Positions 55,597-64,000 of a stretch of DNA of 64,000 bases are shown piece by piece. The notes under the pieces were generated by a model. It did no database searches, was not told the origin of the DNA, and saw only the letters and a program-made list of their open reading frames with translations. The stretch's first letter is position 1, and each line of letters starts with the position of its first letter. The translations under genes were made by a program, and so were the position numbers. Source of the DNA: Desulfovibrio desulfuricans (lineage in GTDB: Bacteria > Desulfobacterota > Desulfovibrionia > Desulfovibrionales > Desulfovibrionaceae); contig NZ_CP036295.1 in the NCBI RefSeq assembly GCF_004801255.1, forward strand, positions 3,000,001 through 3,064,000, read 5' to 3'.

Positions 55597-56262
55597 TTAC
55601 TTGGCGGGTTTCTTGTCTGCCTTTTTGTCAGCTTTCTTGTCCGCCTTGTCGTCCGTTTTGGCGGTCGCGGGCTGCGCTTCTTCCGCCACGGGGTTTTTCT
55701 CCAGCTCCTGCTGTATGGCCGCCTTCAGCTCCGGGTTTGCCGTCGCGTCATTGAGGCCGGCGCGTAGATGCTCCACCCCGCGCTTGGCGTCGTTGAGAAA
55801 ATAGATATACAGCACGCCAAGGCTGTAGCGCACGGAGGCCTCGTCCTTGATGACCAGCACCTTTTCAAGCGCCTCGGCGGCTTCCTTGTGCCTGCCCTGA
55901 CTGTGCTGGATAATGCCAAGCAGATACAGCGGCTTGGGGTTGCTCACATCCATGGTTACCGCGCGCTGGGCAAAGGTCTCTGCCGCGTCCCAGTTCTGGG
56001 CGGTCACCAGATGCTCGATAAGATGGATAAGAGCGCCGAGATCCTGCGGATTTTCGGCCACCTGCCGCATAAGTTTGCCCACGGTCTGGGCATCCTCGCC
56101 AGCCTCGCCCCCGGCCATTGCCTGCTGGGGGCGGGCCGCTACGGTAATGTGCGGGTTTTGAAACCGCGCCTTGAGCGAGATAAAAAGCATGAGAGCCAGG
56201 GCCAGAGCCAGCAGAATAATAAGCATGCGGGCGGCCAGCCCGCCCTTATAGGTCTCAGTCAT
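55597..56262 (-). CDS. TPR protein of the cytochrome c maturation operon (CcmI/CycH-like)
   Basis: 221 residues. One N-terminal membrane anchor (about 10-30) and TPR-like helices (about 60-185) put the domain in the periplasm; the Lys/Asp/Ala tail (DDKADKKADKKADKKPAK) repeats a short unit. Location at the end of the ccm operon, overlapping ccmD by eight bases, suggests apocytochrome handling, as for the CcmI/CycH C-terminal domain. Start ATG 56262. Confidence 0.75.
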   Translation of the reverse strand: MTETYKGGLAARMLIILLALALALMLFISLKARFQNPHITVAARPQQAMAGGEAGEDAQTVGKLMRQVAENPQDLGALIHLIEHLVTAQNWDAAETFAQRAVTMDVSNPKPLYLLGIIQHSQGRHKEAAEALEKVLVIKDEASVRYSLGVLYIYFLNDAKRGVEHLRAGLNDATANPELKAAIQQELEKNPVAEEAQPATAKTDDKADKKADKKADKKPAK

Positions 56263-56392
56263 GATTGAGCATCTCCATCTGGGCAAGACGGGCGGCCAGC
56301 GAGCGCTGACGCGCAGCCAAAAAGGCCATGTACGCGCCTATGCCAAGCCATACGGCGGCATTGGCCATGATAACCCAGGTCAGTGTATCCAT
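56255..56392 (-). CDS. ccmD: Heme exporter protein CcmD
   Basis: A 45-residue single-span membrane protein (MDTLTWVIMANAAVWLGIGAY, then a basic cytoplasmic helix). CcmD helps release holo-CcmE from the CcmABC complex. The CTGGAGGAAC ribosome-binding site sets ATG 56392. Size and place between ccmC and the TPR gene match. Confidence 0.85.
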   Translation of the reverse strand: MDTLTWVIMANAAVWLGIGAYMAFLAARQRSLAARLAQMEMLNHD

Positions 56393-56439
56393 TGTTCCTC
56401 CAGCTGGAGCGAATATTTTTTTGCAAAGGCCGGGCAAAC

Positions 56440-57123
56440 TCAGGCGTCAAGCCCGTTTTGCGCAAGGGCGTCAAGGCGGTCCCTGAGGTCGAGCTGGCGT
56501 TTGCGCAGCCACACCAGCGCCGCCCACAGCAGACCAAAACAGGCCACGCAGGCCATAACAGTGACGCGCATTTCCGGCTCCAGACCGCCGCCCTTGCTGC
56601 CGAACACAGCGGGGTGGATGGAGCGCCAGATACGCGCCGACATAAAGACCAGCGGCACATCCAAAAAGGCCACCACGCCCACCACGGCGCACACCGTGTT
56701 GCGGCGCTGCGGCGGCAGGTCAAGCCCGCGCAAGACCAGATAACCGGCGTAGACAAACCACATGATCAGGGTCGTAGTCAGGCGCGGATCCCACGTCCAC
56801 CACACGCCCCACGAGCGGCGCGCCCACAGCATGCCCGTAACCAGCGCAAGGCCGCCCAGCAGCACGCCCACCTCGGCGGCAGCCGCAGCCAGACGGTCCG
56901 CCGCAGGGTTGCGACGCCACAGATAGGCCACGGAAGCCCCAAAAACTACCAAAAAGCTCACCAGCGCCCACCACGACATGGGCAGGTGGATGTAAAATAT
57001 CTTTTGCGCCAGCCCCAGGGTAACTTCCTCAGGAGCGTAGGCAAACACCAGCCACTGACAGGCGGCAAAGGCCACGCCGCCAAGCAGGGCCAGAATTTGC
57101 GGCAGCGCCGAACACTTGGGCAT
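56440..57123 (-). CDS. ccmC: Heme exporter protein CcmC
   Basis: 227 residues, six membrane segments. The WWD heme-binding motif is present (RSWGVWWTWDPRLTTTLIMW), and conserved histidines lie in the flanking loops (KIFYIHLP and WRSIHPAVF). CcmC attaches heme to CcmE. The ATG overlaps the ccmB stop by one base. Confidence 0.93.
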   Translation of the reverse strand: MPKCSALPQILALLGGVAFAACQWLVFAYAPEEVTLGLAQKIFYIHLPMSWWALVSFLVVFGASVAYLWRRNPAADRLAAAAAEVGVLLGGLALVTGMLWARRSWGVWWTWDPRLTTTLIMWFVYAGYLVLRGLDLPPQRRNTVCAVVGVVAFLDVPLVFMSARIWRSIHPAVFGSKGGGLEPEMRVTVMACVACFGLLWAALVWLRKRQLDLRDRLDALAQNGLDA

Positions 57124-57800
57124 TACTCGTCCCCCGCGTAGATGTATCCAAACAGCAACAGCCCAGCGCCCAGAAACACGGCGTCAAAGGCGGCGGCAAC
57201 ACCAAGCCAGGCTCCCGGCCCGTCTGGATTAGCCGCACCAAGGGCCTGCGCCCCCACGCTGATGCCCGCCAGCAACAGCGGCGTCAGCAGCGGAAACAGC
57301 ACAATGCTCAGCAACGATTCGCGGGCGGCCTGCCCCTGCGCCAGCGCCCCCAGCAAGGAACCAAGGGCGCACATGCCAATATCTGTCAGCAGCAGAGCCA
57401 GCAGGGCTTCGGGCAGCGGGCCGCTGAGATCCTGCCCCAAAAAAACCACGGCGGCGGGCAAAAAGACAAGCTGCGCCAGCAGCAGCAGCGCCAGCCCGGC
57501 GCAACCCTTGCCAAGCCACACGGCCTGCACGGGCGCGGGGCACAGCAAAAGCCCGAGGCGTGAATTGTTGACCTCTTCCAGCGCGTACAGCTGATTAAAA
57601 ATAAGCACCTGACAAAAAGCGGAGCTTATCCAGAACACCGCCGCAGCGCCCTGCGGGGCCATGCGCTCGCCAATGCCCTGCGAGAGGCTGAACACAAACA
57701 GCAGCAGCAGACCCAGCAGCAGGGCCTGCACCAGACCGCTGCCCCGCGCCAGCGTAAGGGCCAGATCCTTGCGGGCCATGGCAAACATCAGGCGCAGCAT
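57123..57800 (-). CDS. ccmB: Heme exporter protein CcmB
   Basis: 225 residues, six hydrophobic segments. Conserved FVFSLSQGIGERMAPQGAAAVFWISSAF and LPLLTPLLLAG-type stretches fit CcmB, the permease of the CcmAB complex that releases holo-CcmE. It overlaps ccmA by 13 bases. Confidence 0.9.
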   Translation of the reverse strand: MLRLMFAMARKDLALTLARGSGLVQALLLGLLLLFVFSLSQGIGERMAPQGAAAVFWISSAFCQVLIFNQLYALEEVNNSRLGLLLCPAPVQAVWLGKGCAGLALLLLAQLVFLPAAVVFLGQDLSGPLPEALLALLLTDIGMCALGSLLGALAQGQAARESLLSIVLFPLLTPLLLAGISVGAQALGAANPDGPGAWLGVAAAFDAVFLGAGLLLFGYIYAGDE

Positions 57801-58495
57801 GCGGGGCCTCCCTGAGAATGGGCCGTTGCGCCTGCGGCGTCGCCCTCCAGCGTTTTTGTCAGGCCAAAGCCGCCAAAGCCCGACGGGATGCCGTCGTAGG
57901 CCAGCTTGCGGTGTTCCAGCGCCAGCAACCGGTCGGCCAGCGGCGCATCGCCCGCCAGATCATGGCTGATGAGCACCACGCAAGCCCCGCGCTGCCGGGC
58001 GGCGACAACCTCGCGCCGCAACAGGGCCAGCGAGGCCGCATCAAGGCCTGTGCCCGGCTCGTCCAGCAAGAGCACGTCGGGGGCCTGCATGAGCACCCGC
58101 GCCAGATTGAGGCGCTGGGCCATGCCGCGTGAAAACACGCCCGCCCGCTCGTGGGCGTGGGCCTCAAGCCCCACGCGGGCGAGCCCGGCCATAAGGTCGT
58201 CGTGCGTCAGTTTGAGGCCGTATGCGTCGCGCCAGAAGGCCAGATTTTCCACCGCGCTGAGGCCAGGGTACAAAAAGGTGGCGTGCCCGAGATAGCCCAC
58301 GCGCGCATGGTCGGCCACCCTGGCAGCGCCAGCGCTGGGGCGCGAAAGCCCGGCCATGATGCGCATGAGGGTGCTTTTGCCCGCGCCGTTGCCGCCCACC
58401 AGCAGCGAGACGCTGCCCGCAGCAAACGCGCAGCTGACGTCTTTAAAGACGACCTTGACGCCATAGACCTTGGCGACGCGCACAAGTTCCAGCAA
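57788..58495 (-). CDS. ccmA: Cytochrome c maturation ATPase CcmA
   Basis: A 235-residue ABC ATPase. Walker A GGNGAGKST, signature FSRGMAQRLNLARVL and Walker B LLLDEPGTGLD are intact. FSRGM rather than LSGGQ is characteristic of CcmA. ATP hydrolysis drives release of heme-loaded CcmE. It sits 16 bases downstream of ccmF. Confidence 0.92.
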   Translation of the reverse strand: MLELVRVAKVYGVKVVFKDVSCAFAAGSVSLLVGGNGAGKSTLMRIMAGLSRPSAGAARVADHARVGYLGHATFLYPGLSAVENLAFWRDAYGLKLTHDDLMAGLARVGLEAHAHERAGVFSRGMAQRLNLARVLMQAPDVLLLDEPGTGLDAASLALLRREVVAARQRGACVVLISHDLAGDAPLADRLLALEHRKLAYDGIPSGFGGFGLTKTLEGDAAGATAHSQGGPACCA

Positions 58496-58511
58496 GAGGG
58501 GCCCCCTGCGG

Positions 58512-60425
58512 CTAGGCCGCGCTGTTGTCGTCCGACTCCGGCGCGGAATTTTTGCGGCGACGCAGACCGGCCAGCGGCACCAGGCACATGATCGTGCCGC
58601 CGATCCACAGCCAGTTGACCAGCGGCTCTACGCTGATCTTGACCACAACCCTGGAATTTTCGTCCAGCCCCAGCAGCGAAGCATAGATTTCGTTGCCAAG
58701 ACCGGGAATCACGTCCACTTCCGAAAACTGCATGCTGCCAAACTTGTCGTACAGGCGGCGTTCCGGCGCTACAATGCCCAGCGGCTTGCCGTCCTTGAAG
58801 ACCTGCAGCCGCGCGGCGATATATTCGTGGTCGGCGCGGCGGCCCTCGCCCAGCTCAAGCAGGGTGGCCGTATAGCTGCCCACAGTGCCGGTTTCGCCCT
58901 TTGCGAGCAACATTTCGCGGTCTGTAGTGTACGGGCCGGAAAAGGCAATGCCAATGGCCACCAGGGCCATGCCCATATGCGCACCCAGCGCGCCCACGGT
59001 AACGGGATGGGAACGGTTGGCCTTGTCGGCCAGCAGCATGACGGCCCCAAGCACAATACCCACGGCGGCGGAAGCGCCCACCAGCGCCGTAGGCTGGCGG
59101 TAGCCCAGCGCCCAGATGACCGAGGCGCTGACCACAAAGCCGCCGATCACCACAAAAAAGCCCTTTTTGTTGCGCAGGCCGCCACTCCAGCCAAGCCACG
59201 GACAGGCGGCCATCATGACCACCAGCAGCGCGCCCAGGGGCAGACACACGCGGTTGTAAAAACGGGCGTCAAGGCCGCGCGGCGCGGTGGACCACAGCTT
59301 GCTGATGACAGGCCACATGGTGGCCACCAGAATAATTACGGCCAGCGCCAGTAAAACCCAGGCCACAAGGGTAAGAAAACCCTCGCGGCTCTCAAGCCCG
59401 GCAAGGGGCTTGCCCGTCTTGGGTGCGGTAAAGGGAACCCACAGGGCAATGACAAGCCCGCTGAGCACAAAAATGGTCAGGGGCGTGCCCACGCTGCCGT
59501 CGCCAAAGGCGTGCACCGAATCAATAATGCCGCTGCGCACCAGATAGGTGGCAAAAAAGGCCGAAACCGTGGTGAGCGCCATCATGGTGACGTTGACGCG
59601 CCCGAGCTTGCCCCGGCGGTCTTCAACAATCAGGGTGTGCAGCGAGGCCGTGCCGATGAGCCACGGAACCAGCGAGGCGTTTTCCACCGGGTCCCATGCC
59701 CAGTAGCCGCCCCAGCCCAGCTCCATGTAGGCCCACCACGCGCCCAGCACTATGCCTGCGGTAAGAAACAGCCATGCCAGAATGATAAAGGGCCGCGAAA
59801 GGCGAAACCACGCCCCCTCGCTGCTGCCTTGCCCCGAAAGGCTCTGCGCCAGCGCGAGACAGGCGGGCACGGCAAAACCGCCGTAACCGAGGAACAGCAG
59901 CGGCGGGTGAAAAATCATGCCGGGGTTTTGCAGCAGGGGGTTCAGGCCGTTGCCGTCTGCGGGCACGGGCGTCTGCAGCACAAAGGGGTTGCTCCAGCTG
60001 GTGAGGATAAGGGCAAAAAAGCCCATGATGATGTAAAAAAAGCTCCAGTACCACAGGCGAGTGGGACGGCTGAGGCTTTTGTAGGCCCGCGTGAGGGCAA
60101 AGACGCTGCCGCTCAGGCCCACGGCCAGCCCCCAGAAGAGCATGGAGCCGGGCTGCCCGGCCCAGAAGGCCGTAAGGCGGTAAAACACCGGTAAAACGCG
60201 GTCGGTATAGCTGGCCACGTATGCAAGGCTGAAGTCATTCCAGAACAGGGCGTGCAGCAGCAGGGCCGAGGCCAGCAGCAGCGCGCCGCTGATGACAAGG
60301 TGGGCTTTTTCCACCACGGGCAGGGAGTCTTCCCGGTTTTGCCACAATTGCAGAAGGGCCAGACCGCCGCCGCCAAGCGCGGCCAGCAGGGCTATCAGTT
60401 GAAGACCAAAGGCAAAAACGTACAT
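58512..60425 (-). CDS. ccmF: Cytochrome c heme lyase CcmF
   Basis: 637 residues with about 14 membrane segments. The WWD motif (GWGGYWAWDPVENASLVPWL) and conserved histidines mark the heme lyase that joins heme to apocytochromes. Start ATG 60425 has AAGGAGTCC; the frame extends further but without support. CcmF usually works with CcmH, which is absent here. Confidence 0.95.
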   Translation of the reverse strand: MYVFAFGLQLIALLAALGGGGLALLQLWQNREDSLPVVEKAHLVISGALLLASALLLHALFWNDFSLAYVASYTDRVLPVFYRLTAFWAGQPGSMLFWGLAVGLSGSVFALTRAYKSLSRPTRLWYWSFFYIIMGFFALILTSWSNPFVLQTPVPADGNGLNPLLQNPGMIFHPPLLFLGYGGFAVPACLALAQSLSGQGSSEGAWFRLSRPFIILAWLFLTAGIVLGAWWAYMELGWGGYWAWDPVENASLVPWLIGTASLHTLIVEDRRGKLGRVNVTMMALTTVSAFFATYLVRSGIIDSVHAFGDGSVGTPLTIFVLSGLVIALWVPFTAPKTGKPLAGLESREGFLTLVAWVLLALAVIILVATMWPVISKLWSTAPRGLDARFYNRVCLPLGALLVVMMAACPWLGWSGGLRNKKGFFVVIGGFVVSASVIWALGYRQPTALVGASAAVGIVLGAVMLLADKANRSHPVTVGALGAHMGMALVAIGIAFSGPYTTDREMLLAKGETGTVGSYTATLLELGEGRRADHEYIAARLQVFKDGKPLGIVAPERRLYDKFGSMQFSEVDVIPGLGNEIYASLLGLDENSRVVVKISVEPLVNWLWIGGTIMCLVPLAGLRRRKNSAPESDDNSAA

Positions 60426-60642
60426 AGGACTCCTTATCCCGCTAGGGGGGCGGCCCGCCGCTGGGCGGGGAGTGGCTGTCGTGCGTGCATCAAACTGCCG
60501 CCTGCGCCCAGCGGCTCGGGGCCGAACAGGCGGACAGGTCAACCGGGCAAAAACAAAAGCCGCAATCGCCGCCCGCAACCGATGGCAGGGCGAAAGGCCA
60601 GAGGCCGGTCGCTCCCGGCTGACGGCAACCCGGCCTCAACGG

Positions 60643-61053
60643 CTAGCTGCGATTCTCTTTCTGGTATTTGGAGGGGCACTTGGTCATGAGCGTCTTGGCC
60701 TGAAAACGGCCCTCCGCACCCATGCCGCCTTCAACAATCACTTCCGCCCCGGCCTTGAAGGTATCCGGCACAGCGCCGGAATAGCTTATTTCAATAGTCT
60801 GGCTGGCGTTGTCCTTGTCTTCAAGGCGAAAGCTCACACCGGGCGCGCCCCGGTGCTTTTCAATGCCCTCTTCGGCAACAGTGCCAAACAGCCGCGCGGC
60901 CACGAGCTTTTCGGGCGTAGAGGCCTTGGCTTCCGACACATTCAGAAAGTACACGCTGTTTTCAGAAAAGCCGGAATATGCAAGATAGCCCACCCCGCCC
61001 AAAAAGAGCAGCAGCGCGGCTATGTAGATGCCTGTGTTTTTTTTACGGGCCAT
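60643..61053 (-). CDS. ccmE: Heme chaperone CcmE, cysteine (CxxxY) variant
   Basis: 136 residues, one N-terminal membrane anchor (about 9-27) and a beta-barrel OB fold. The canonical heme-binding HxxxY is replaced by CPSKY (Cys126, Tyr130). This variant, in a Ccm system lacking CcmG and CcmH, has been described in Desulfovibrio desulfuricans. The C-terminus ends six residues later, shorter than in enterobacteria. CAGGAG precedes ATG 61053. The gene is first in ccmEFABCD-TPR. Confidence 0.9.
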   Translation of the reverse strand: MARKKNTGIYIAALLLFLGGVGYLAYSGFSENSVYFLNVSEAKASTPEKLVAARLFGTVAEEGIEKHRGAPGVSFRLEDKDNASQTIEISYSGAVPDTFKAGAEVIVEGGMGAEGRFQAKTLMTKCPSKYQKENRS

Positions 61054-61747
61054 GCGTTTCTCCTGAAACATTGGGCCATGTTTGTGCTGCCCGAAAGGGG
61101 CCATGGCCTGCGGCCTGCCCTGCCGCTGCGGGCAGAAAAACCGCGTCTGCCGGGCTGGGGCGTTTGCCCTGGCTATCCGGCTTTGATTTGCCGAAACCCT
61201 ACGCTATTTTGTACCCGCTGACAAGATAGGAATTATTTTTAATAGAACATTCAGCCATTGAAAATGGCTGTCTGCCCGGCCAGGTTTTTTGCAAAAGTGC
61301 GCGTTAAACGCCTGCGCGGCGGGCATGCTCCGGTTGCGCAAACATGCTGGATAAAATTCTTTAAAACAGTACTCCAGCATGGGGCGGGGCTTCTGTGACT
61401 GCAGTCACATTACGGGCAGAATTTGTGCGCAGGGGCAGGCGCAGTTGTGGCCGGGGCAGCCGGGTTGCAGGGCGGATGCCGCAACTGACGGCGGCCCGGC
61501 CCGCCAGCATGCTGGCCCGTCTGCATGCTGGCGCGGCGTGCGCATGGGGCGGCACTGGTCTGGCGCTGGCCCCTGGCCACGCTGGATGCTGTTGGGCGAA
61601 GGCCAAACCTGAGGCAGAGATGCGACCGCACCCGTAGCCAGATTTGGGTCTCGTCTTAACATACTACTCTAATAAGATTATCGCCACAAGGTCAAAAAAA
61701 ATATTCAGCCTCTGTTGGCGCGTCGCGACGTACTGCGGAGCTGGCGC
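61054..61747. other. Long intergenic region upstream of ccmE
   Basis: 694 bases without a supported gene; small overlapping frames in 61361-61662 have no ribosome-binding site. It contains a hairpin (CAGCCATT with AATGGCTG, 61252-61270), a CRP/FNR-type palindrome (61394-61409) and five CCAGCATG/CATGCTGG octamers between 61343 and 61531. It is the likely control region of the ccm operon. Confidence 0.55.
61394..61409. promoter_or_regulatory. CRP/FNR-family operator
   Basis: TGTGACTGCAGTCACA is a perfect 16-bp palindrome and matches TGTGA-N6-TCACA exactly. In Desulfovibrio, CRP-family regulators such as HcpR use closely related sites. It lies about 340 bases upstream of ccmE. Confidence 0.65.
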
Positions 61748-62785
61748 TTACCCCTGACGGCCAGCGCTCACCTCGCGCCGCCGCTGGCGGGCCAGGGCGC
61801 GCAGGTCGTCCACATTGTCGCTTTCGTCCACAATTTCGCTGCCGAGTATTTCTTCGAGCACGTCTTCAAGCGAGACCACGCCCGCAAGGCCCCCGTATTC
61901 GTCCAGCACCACAAAAAGGTGCACCCTGGCCTTGAGCAGATCGTGCAGCAGCACGTCAAGAGTTTGATTTTCAATGATAAAATGTGCAGGGCGCATAATC
62001 TTGCCCAGGGCTACATTCTTGCGCCCCTCGTTGACGCAGCGGCCAAGGGTGCGCCGCTCCACCACGCCCACGATGTCTTCATTATTGTCGCCGTAGACGG
62101 GTATGCGGCTGAAGTGCCATGTGCGCTGATCGGTGTAGGCCTGCTCGACCGTCATGTCGTCCGCCAGCTCAAACACCACGGTGCGCGGGGTCATTATTTC
62201 GCGCACGCGCTTTTGGTCCAGCGCCAGCACATTACGGATAAAGGCTTCTTCGTAGGGTTTAATGCGGCCCGCCTGACGCGAAAGGCTGGTGACGGCGCGG
62301 ATGTCGTCTTCTGAAATAACCGGCCCGGCGGGCGGCGGGGCCACAAGCCGCGTGATCATGCTGGTGACCCACAGCAGGGGCGTCATCACCTTGACCATGA
62401 TGGCAAGGGGGCGGGCCAGCAGCACGGCAATGGGCTCCGCCTTGGATACGCCGAGGTTTTTGGGCAAAATTTCGCCCATGGTGAGGATAAGCACCGTAAA
62501 GCCCACGGCAAAAACAGACATGTATTCCGACCCGTACACGGACAAAAAAGCCGCGCCCGCCACGGTTGCCCCGGCGGTGTTGGCAATGGTGTTGAGGGTA
62601 AGGATGGCGGCTATGGGTTTGTCCACCTGCGTGCGCAGGCTGTACAGCAGCTCGCCTGCCTTGCTGCCTGATTTGCGCAACCGCTCGATGGTCGACCAGG
62701 AGAGGGAATAGAGCACCGTTTCAAGCAGCGAACAGGTAAAGGAAACGGCAACAGCAATAACAACAGCCAGAACAAGGGTGAGCAT
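61748..62785 (-). CDS. CNNM/CBS-domain membrane protein (CorC/HlyC type)
   Basis: 345 residues. An N-terminal CNNM domain with about four membrane segments (1-150) precedes a tandem CBS pair (about 185-310, with IMTPRTVVFELADD and FVVLDEYGGLAGVVSLEDVLEEILG). GEILPKNLGVSKAEPIA is the conserved CNNM motif. Family members are linked to Mg2+/Co2+ homeostasis. There is no C-terminal CorC_HlyC domain. No regulation is evident. Confidence 0.9.
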   Translation of the reverse strand: MLTLVLAVVIAVAVSFTCSLLETVLYSLSWSTIERLRKSGSKAGELLYSLRTQVDKPIAAILTLNTIANTAGATVAGAAFLSVYGSEYMSVFAVGFTVLILTMGEILPKNLGVSKAEPIAVLLARPLAIMVKVMTPLLWVTSMITRLVAPPPAGPVISEDDIRAVTSLSRQAGRIKPYEEAFIRNVLALDQKRVREIMTPRTVVFELADDMTVEQAYTDQRTWHFSRIPVYGDNNEDIVGVVERRTLGRCVNEGRKNVALGKIMRPAHFIIENQTLDVLLHDLLKARVHLFVVLDEYGGLAGVVSLEDVLEEILGSEIVDESDNVDDLRALARQRRREVSAGRQG

Positions 62786-63392
62786 GGCGAAACATCCGAA
62801 AGATTAGGTGCGCGTGCCGCCGTGCAAAACGCAAGGCGACGCTGACTGCCGAAGTTTAGCCTCGCCCGCCCATGTTTGCAATTGGTGCGCAAGGGCAAGG
62901 GTATGAGGTACGGGCCGGGCACAGGTTGCAACCCGAACGATGCGGCTGGACGGGGAGATAATCAGGGACCGCAGCCAGGGGGTTCAAGCCGGGACTGGAT
63001 GAATGCGCGCACGGCGGCTATCGTCAAACGCAATCCCGGTAAAAAACCGCCGCAAACAAAATGTAATCCTATAAATCAGCAAAGTTACGACGCAAAAATA
63101 CCTGCCAAAACGCCATGCCGACACAATTTTTTTGAATATTGATAAAAAAATTCATATGCCGCGTATTTACTGCAAGCAAGATTAAGCGTACTATATATTA
63201 CAGTATATTATATTGGTGCTGGCCATGAAAAAAACTGTCCAGCCAGCGTGTACGCGCAGATGGCAAAAATACGCTGCGCGGGCAAAAATAATTTCATTAT
63301 TTACAAACGGCGCAAAACAGCGCCCATGGCTGATTTACGGCAAGGATGCACAGATATGAACGTTGCTGCCATAAAGAATTTTACAAATTTTC
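62786..63392. other. Intergenic region before the initiator tRNA
   Basis: About 600 bases. The GC content falls steadily from 63040 on, with runs such as TACTATATATTACAG. No ORF has both a ribosome-binding site and convincing protein content. It has no feature I can name except the tRNA promoter that follows. Confidence 0.4.
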
Positions 63393-63421
63393 TTGACAGC
63401 CAGAGGCACAGCGTTTACATA
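63393..63421 (+). promoter_or_regulatory. Promoter of the initiator tRNA
   Basis: TTGACA, 17 bases, TACATA: a near-consensus sigma-70 promoter. The start would fall about 25 bases before the mature tRNA. Confidence 0.88.
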
Positions 63422-63453
63422 TCTGTTCTCGCAGCGAGAAACGCTGCACGTGT

Positions 63454-63530
<77 letters not shown>

Positions 63531-63538
63531 GATAATTC

Positions 63539-63573
63539 AAGCCCTTACGTTGAACAAACGTAAGGGCTTTTTT
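63539..63573 (+). terminator. Terminator of the tRNA gene
   Basis: A perfect 13-bp stem (AAGCCCTTACGTT with AACGTAAGGGCTT), 5-base loop, then TTTT. It begins eight bases after the tRNA. Confidence 0.95.
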
Positions 63574-63651
63574 GTTAGTCTTCCCTATTCCTACCCCTGC
63601 TTCAAATTCATCTAAATTTGCGATTTTATGAGGCTGACGGAGGACGACAAG

Positions 63652-64000
63652 ATGCCCCTATTCAGGCAAACATTCGAAGCAAGCACCCTCAGAAAATTCA
63701 TTCGAAGGAGCGACTTCTGGAAAAAGAATAATTTTTGTGATGATCGATCAGAGTTGGATTGCGTCCTCTCCCAACTATGCGAAAGGATATGGGACATTCA
63801 TTACAAGATTGAAACAAAATTTTTCACAAATCAAAACCAGAAAAGAGTTTACGTCATAAATGACTATGATGATTCGATTGTTTTACGAAAAATTGCATCC
63901 GACATTAAACGCATTTATCAACTGTTCCCTCCCTCGCGTAATGAGATCGTTGAACAAGTAATTTCATTACTCAAAGATGGCTCCAGCTATTCTATTCTTC
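63652..64000 (+). CDS. Probable reverse transcriptase, retron/antiphage type (3' partial)
   Basis: The frame is open from ATG 63652 to the end of the window (116 residues seen), preceded by GGAGG eight bases away; ATG 63628 is an alternative. The region is AT-rich, unlike the rest of the window. The N-terminal PLFRQTFEASTLRKFIRR and the later VLRKIASDIKRIYQLFPPSR followed by NEIVEQVISLLKDGSS resemble the part before the first catalytic block of retron and defence-associated (DRT) reverse transcriptases. The catalytic YxDD and other blocks lie outside the window, so the call rests on recalled family patterns only. Confidence 0.5.
   Translation, partial: MPLFRQTFEASTLRKFIRRSDFWKKNNFCDDRSELDCVLSQLCERIWDIHYKIETKFFTNQNQKRVYVINDYDDSIVLRKIASDIKRIYQLFPPSRNEIVEQVISLLKDGSSYSIL

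Noticed and set aside
61361..61662. Several overlapping short reading frames upstream of ccmE
   Set aside because: They overlap on both strands, lack ribosome-binding sites and encode low-complexity Ala/Arg/Cys sequence.

Overview
The window reads as chromosomal DNA of a Desulfovibrio-like sulfate reducer (Desulfovibrionaceae). The signs are high GC, gene content, a CcmE with cysteine in place of the heme-binding histidine, a homocitrate-synthase-type (Re) citrate synthase, and the start of ribosomal protein S15. This is inferred from family knowledge; no database search was run.

Layout. 1-5634: end of a DHH phosphoesterase gene, then truB, rpsO, pnp and an unrecognised conserved gene. 5995-19357: a nitrogen-scavenging locus on the + strand, made of a NifA-like sigma-54 activator, the urea ABC transporter urtABCDE and the urease genes ureDABCEFG. 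A strong sigma-54 promoter and two tandem 22-bp upstream repeats lie between the activator and urtA. 19463-21957 (-): rpmE, a DUF1385 membrane protein and prfA. 22223-24283: tlyA (+) and dinB (-). 24621-30923 (-): alaC, then hom, an ATP-grasp enzyme, yjbQ and a YbaL/Kef antiporter; a related ~245-bp non-coding element sits just downstream of both alaC and ybaL. 31258-34816 (+): mtnA, a surface-carbohydrate-type protein and a small Cys-rich redox protein. 34960-37857: mgtA preceded by a candidate leader peptide. 37987-43864 (-): a secreted alpha/beta hydrolase and two tandem chemoreceptors with almost identical signalling halves. 44120-48646 (-): thrC, plsY and an RNase II-type exoribonuclease. 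48856-55326 (+): Re-citrate synthase fused to a Cache-like domain, isocitrate dehydrogenase, a LysE-type exporter behind a structured leader, and an aconitase-family hydratase; together these would make 2-oxoglutarate. 55597-61053 (-): cytochrome c maturation operon ccmE-F-A-B-C-D plus a TPR protein. 61748-62785 (-): CNNM/CBS protein. 63454-63530: initiator tRNA.

The window ends in an AT-rich gene that starts about 120 bases after the tRNA and runs off the edge. Its N-terminus looks like that of a reverse transcriptase of the retron/antiphage type, so the tRNA end may be the border of a genomic island.

The best leads are: the sigma-54/tandem-repeat control region of the urea locus; the citrate synthase-Cache fusion; the possible mgtA leader peptide; the mutually exclusive RNA structures before the LysE-type gene; the variant Ccm system with a perfect CRP/FNR-type operator upstream; and the truncated reverse-transcriptase-like gene.
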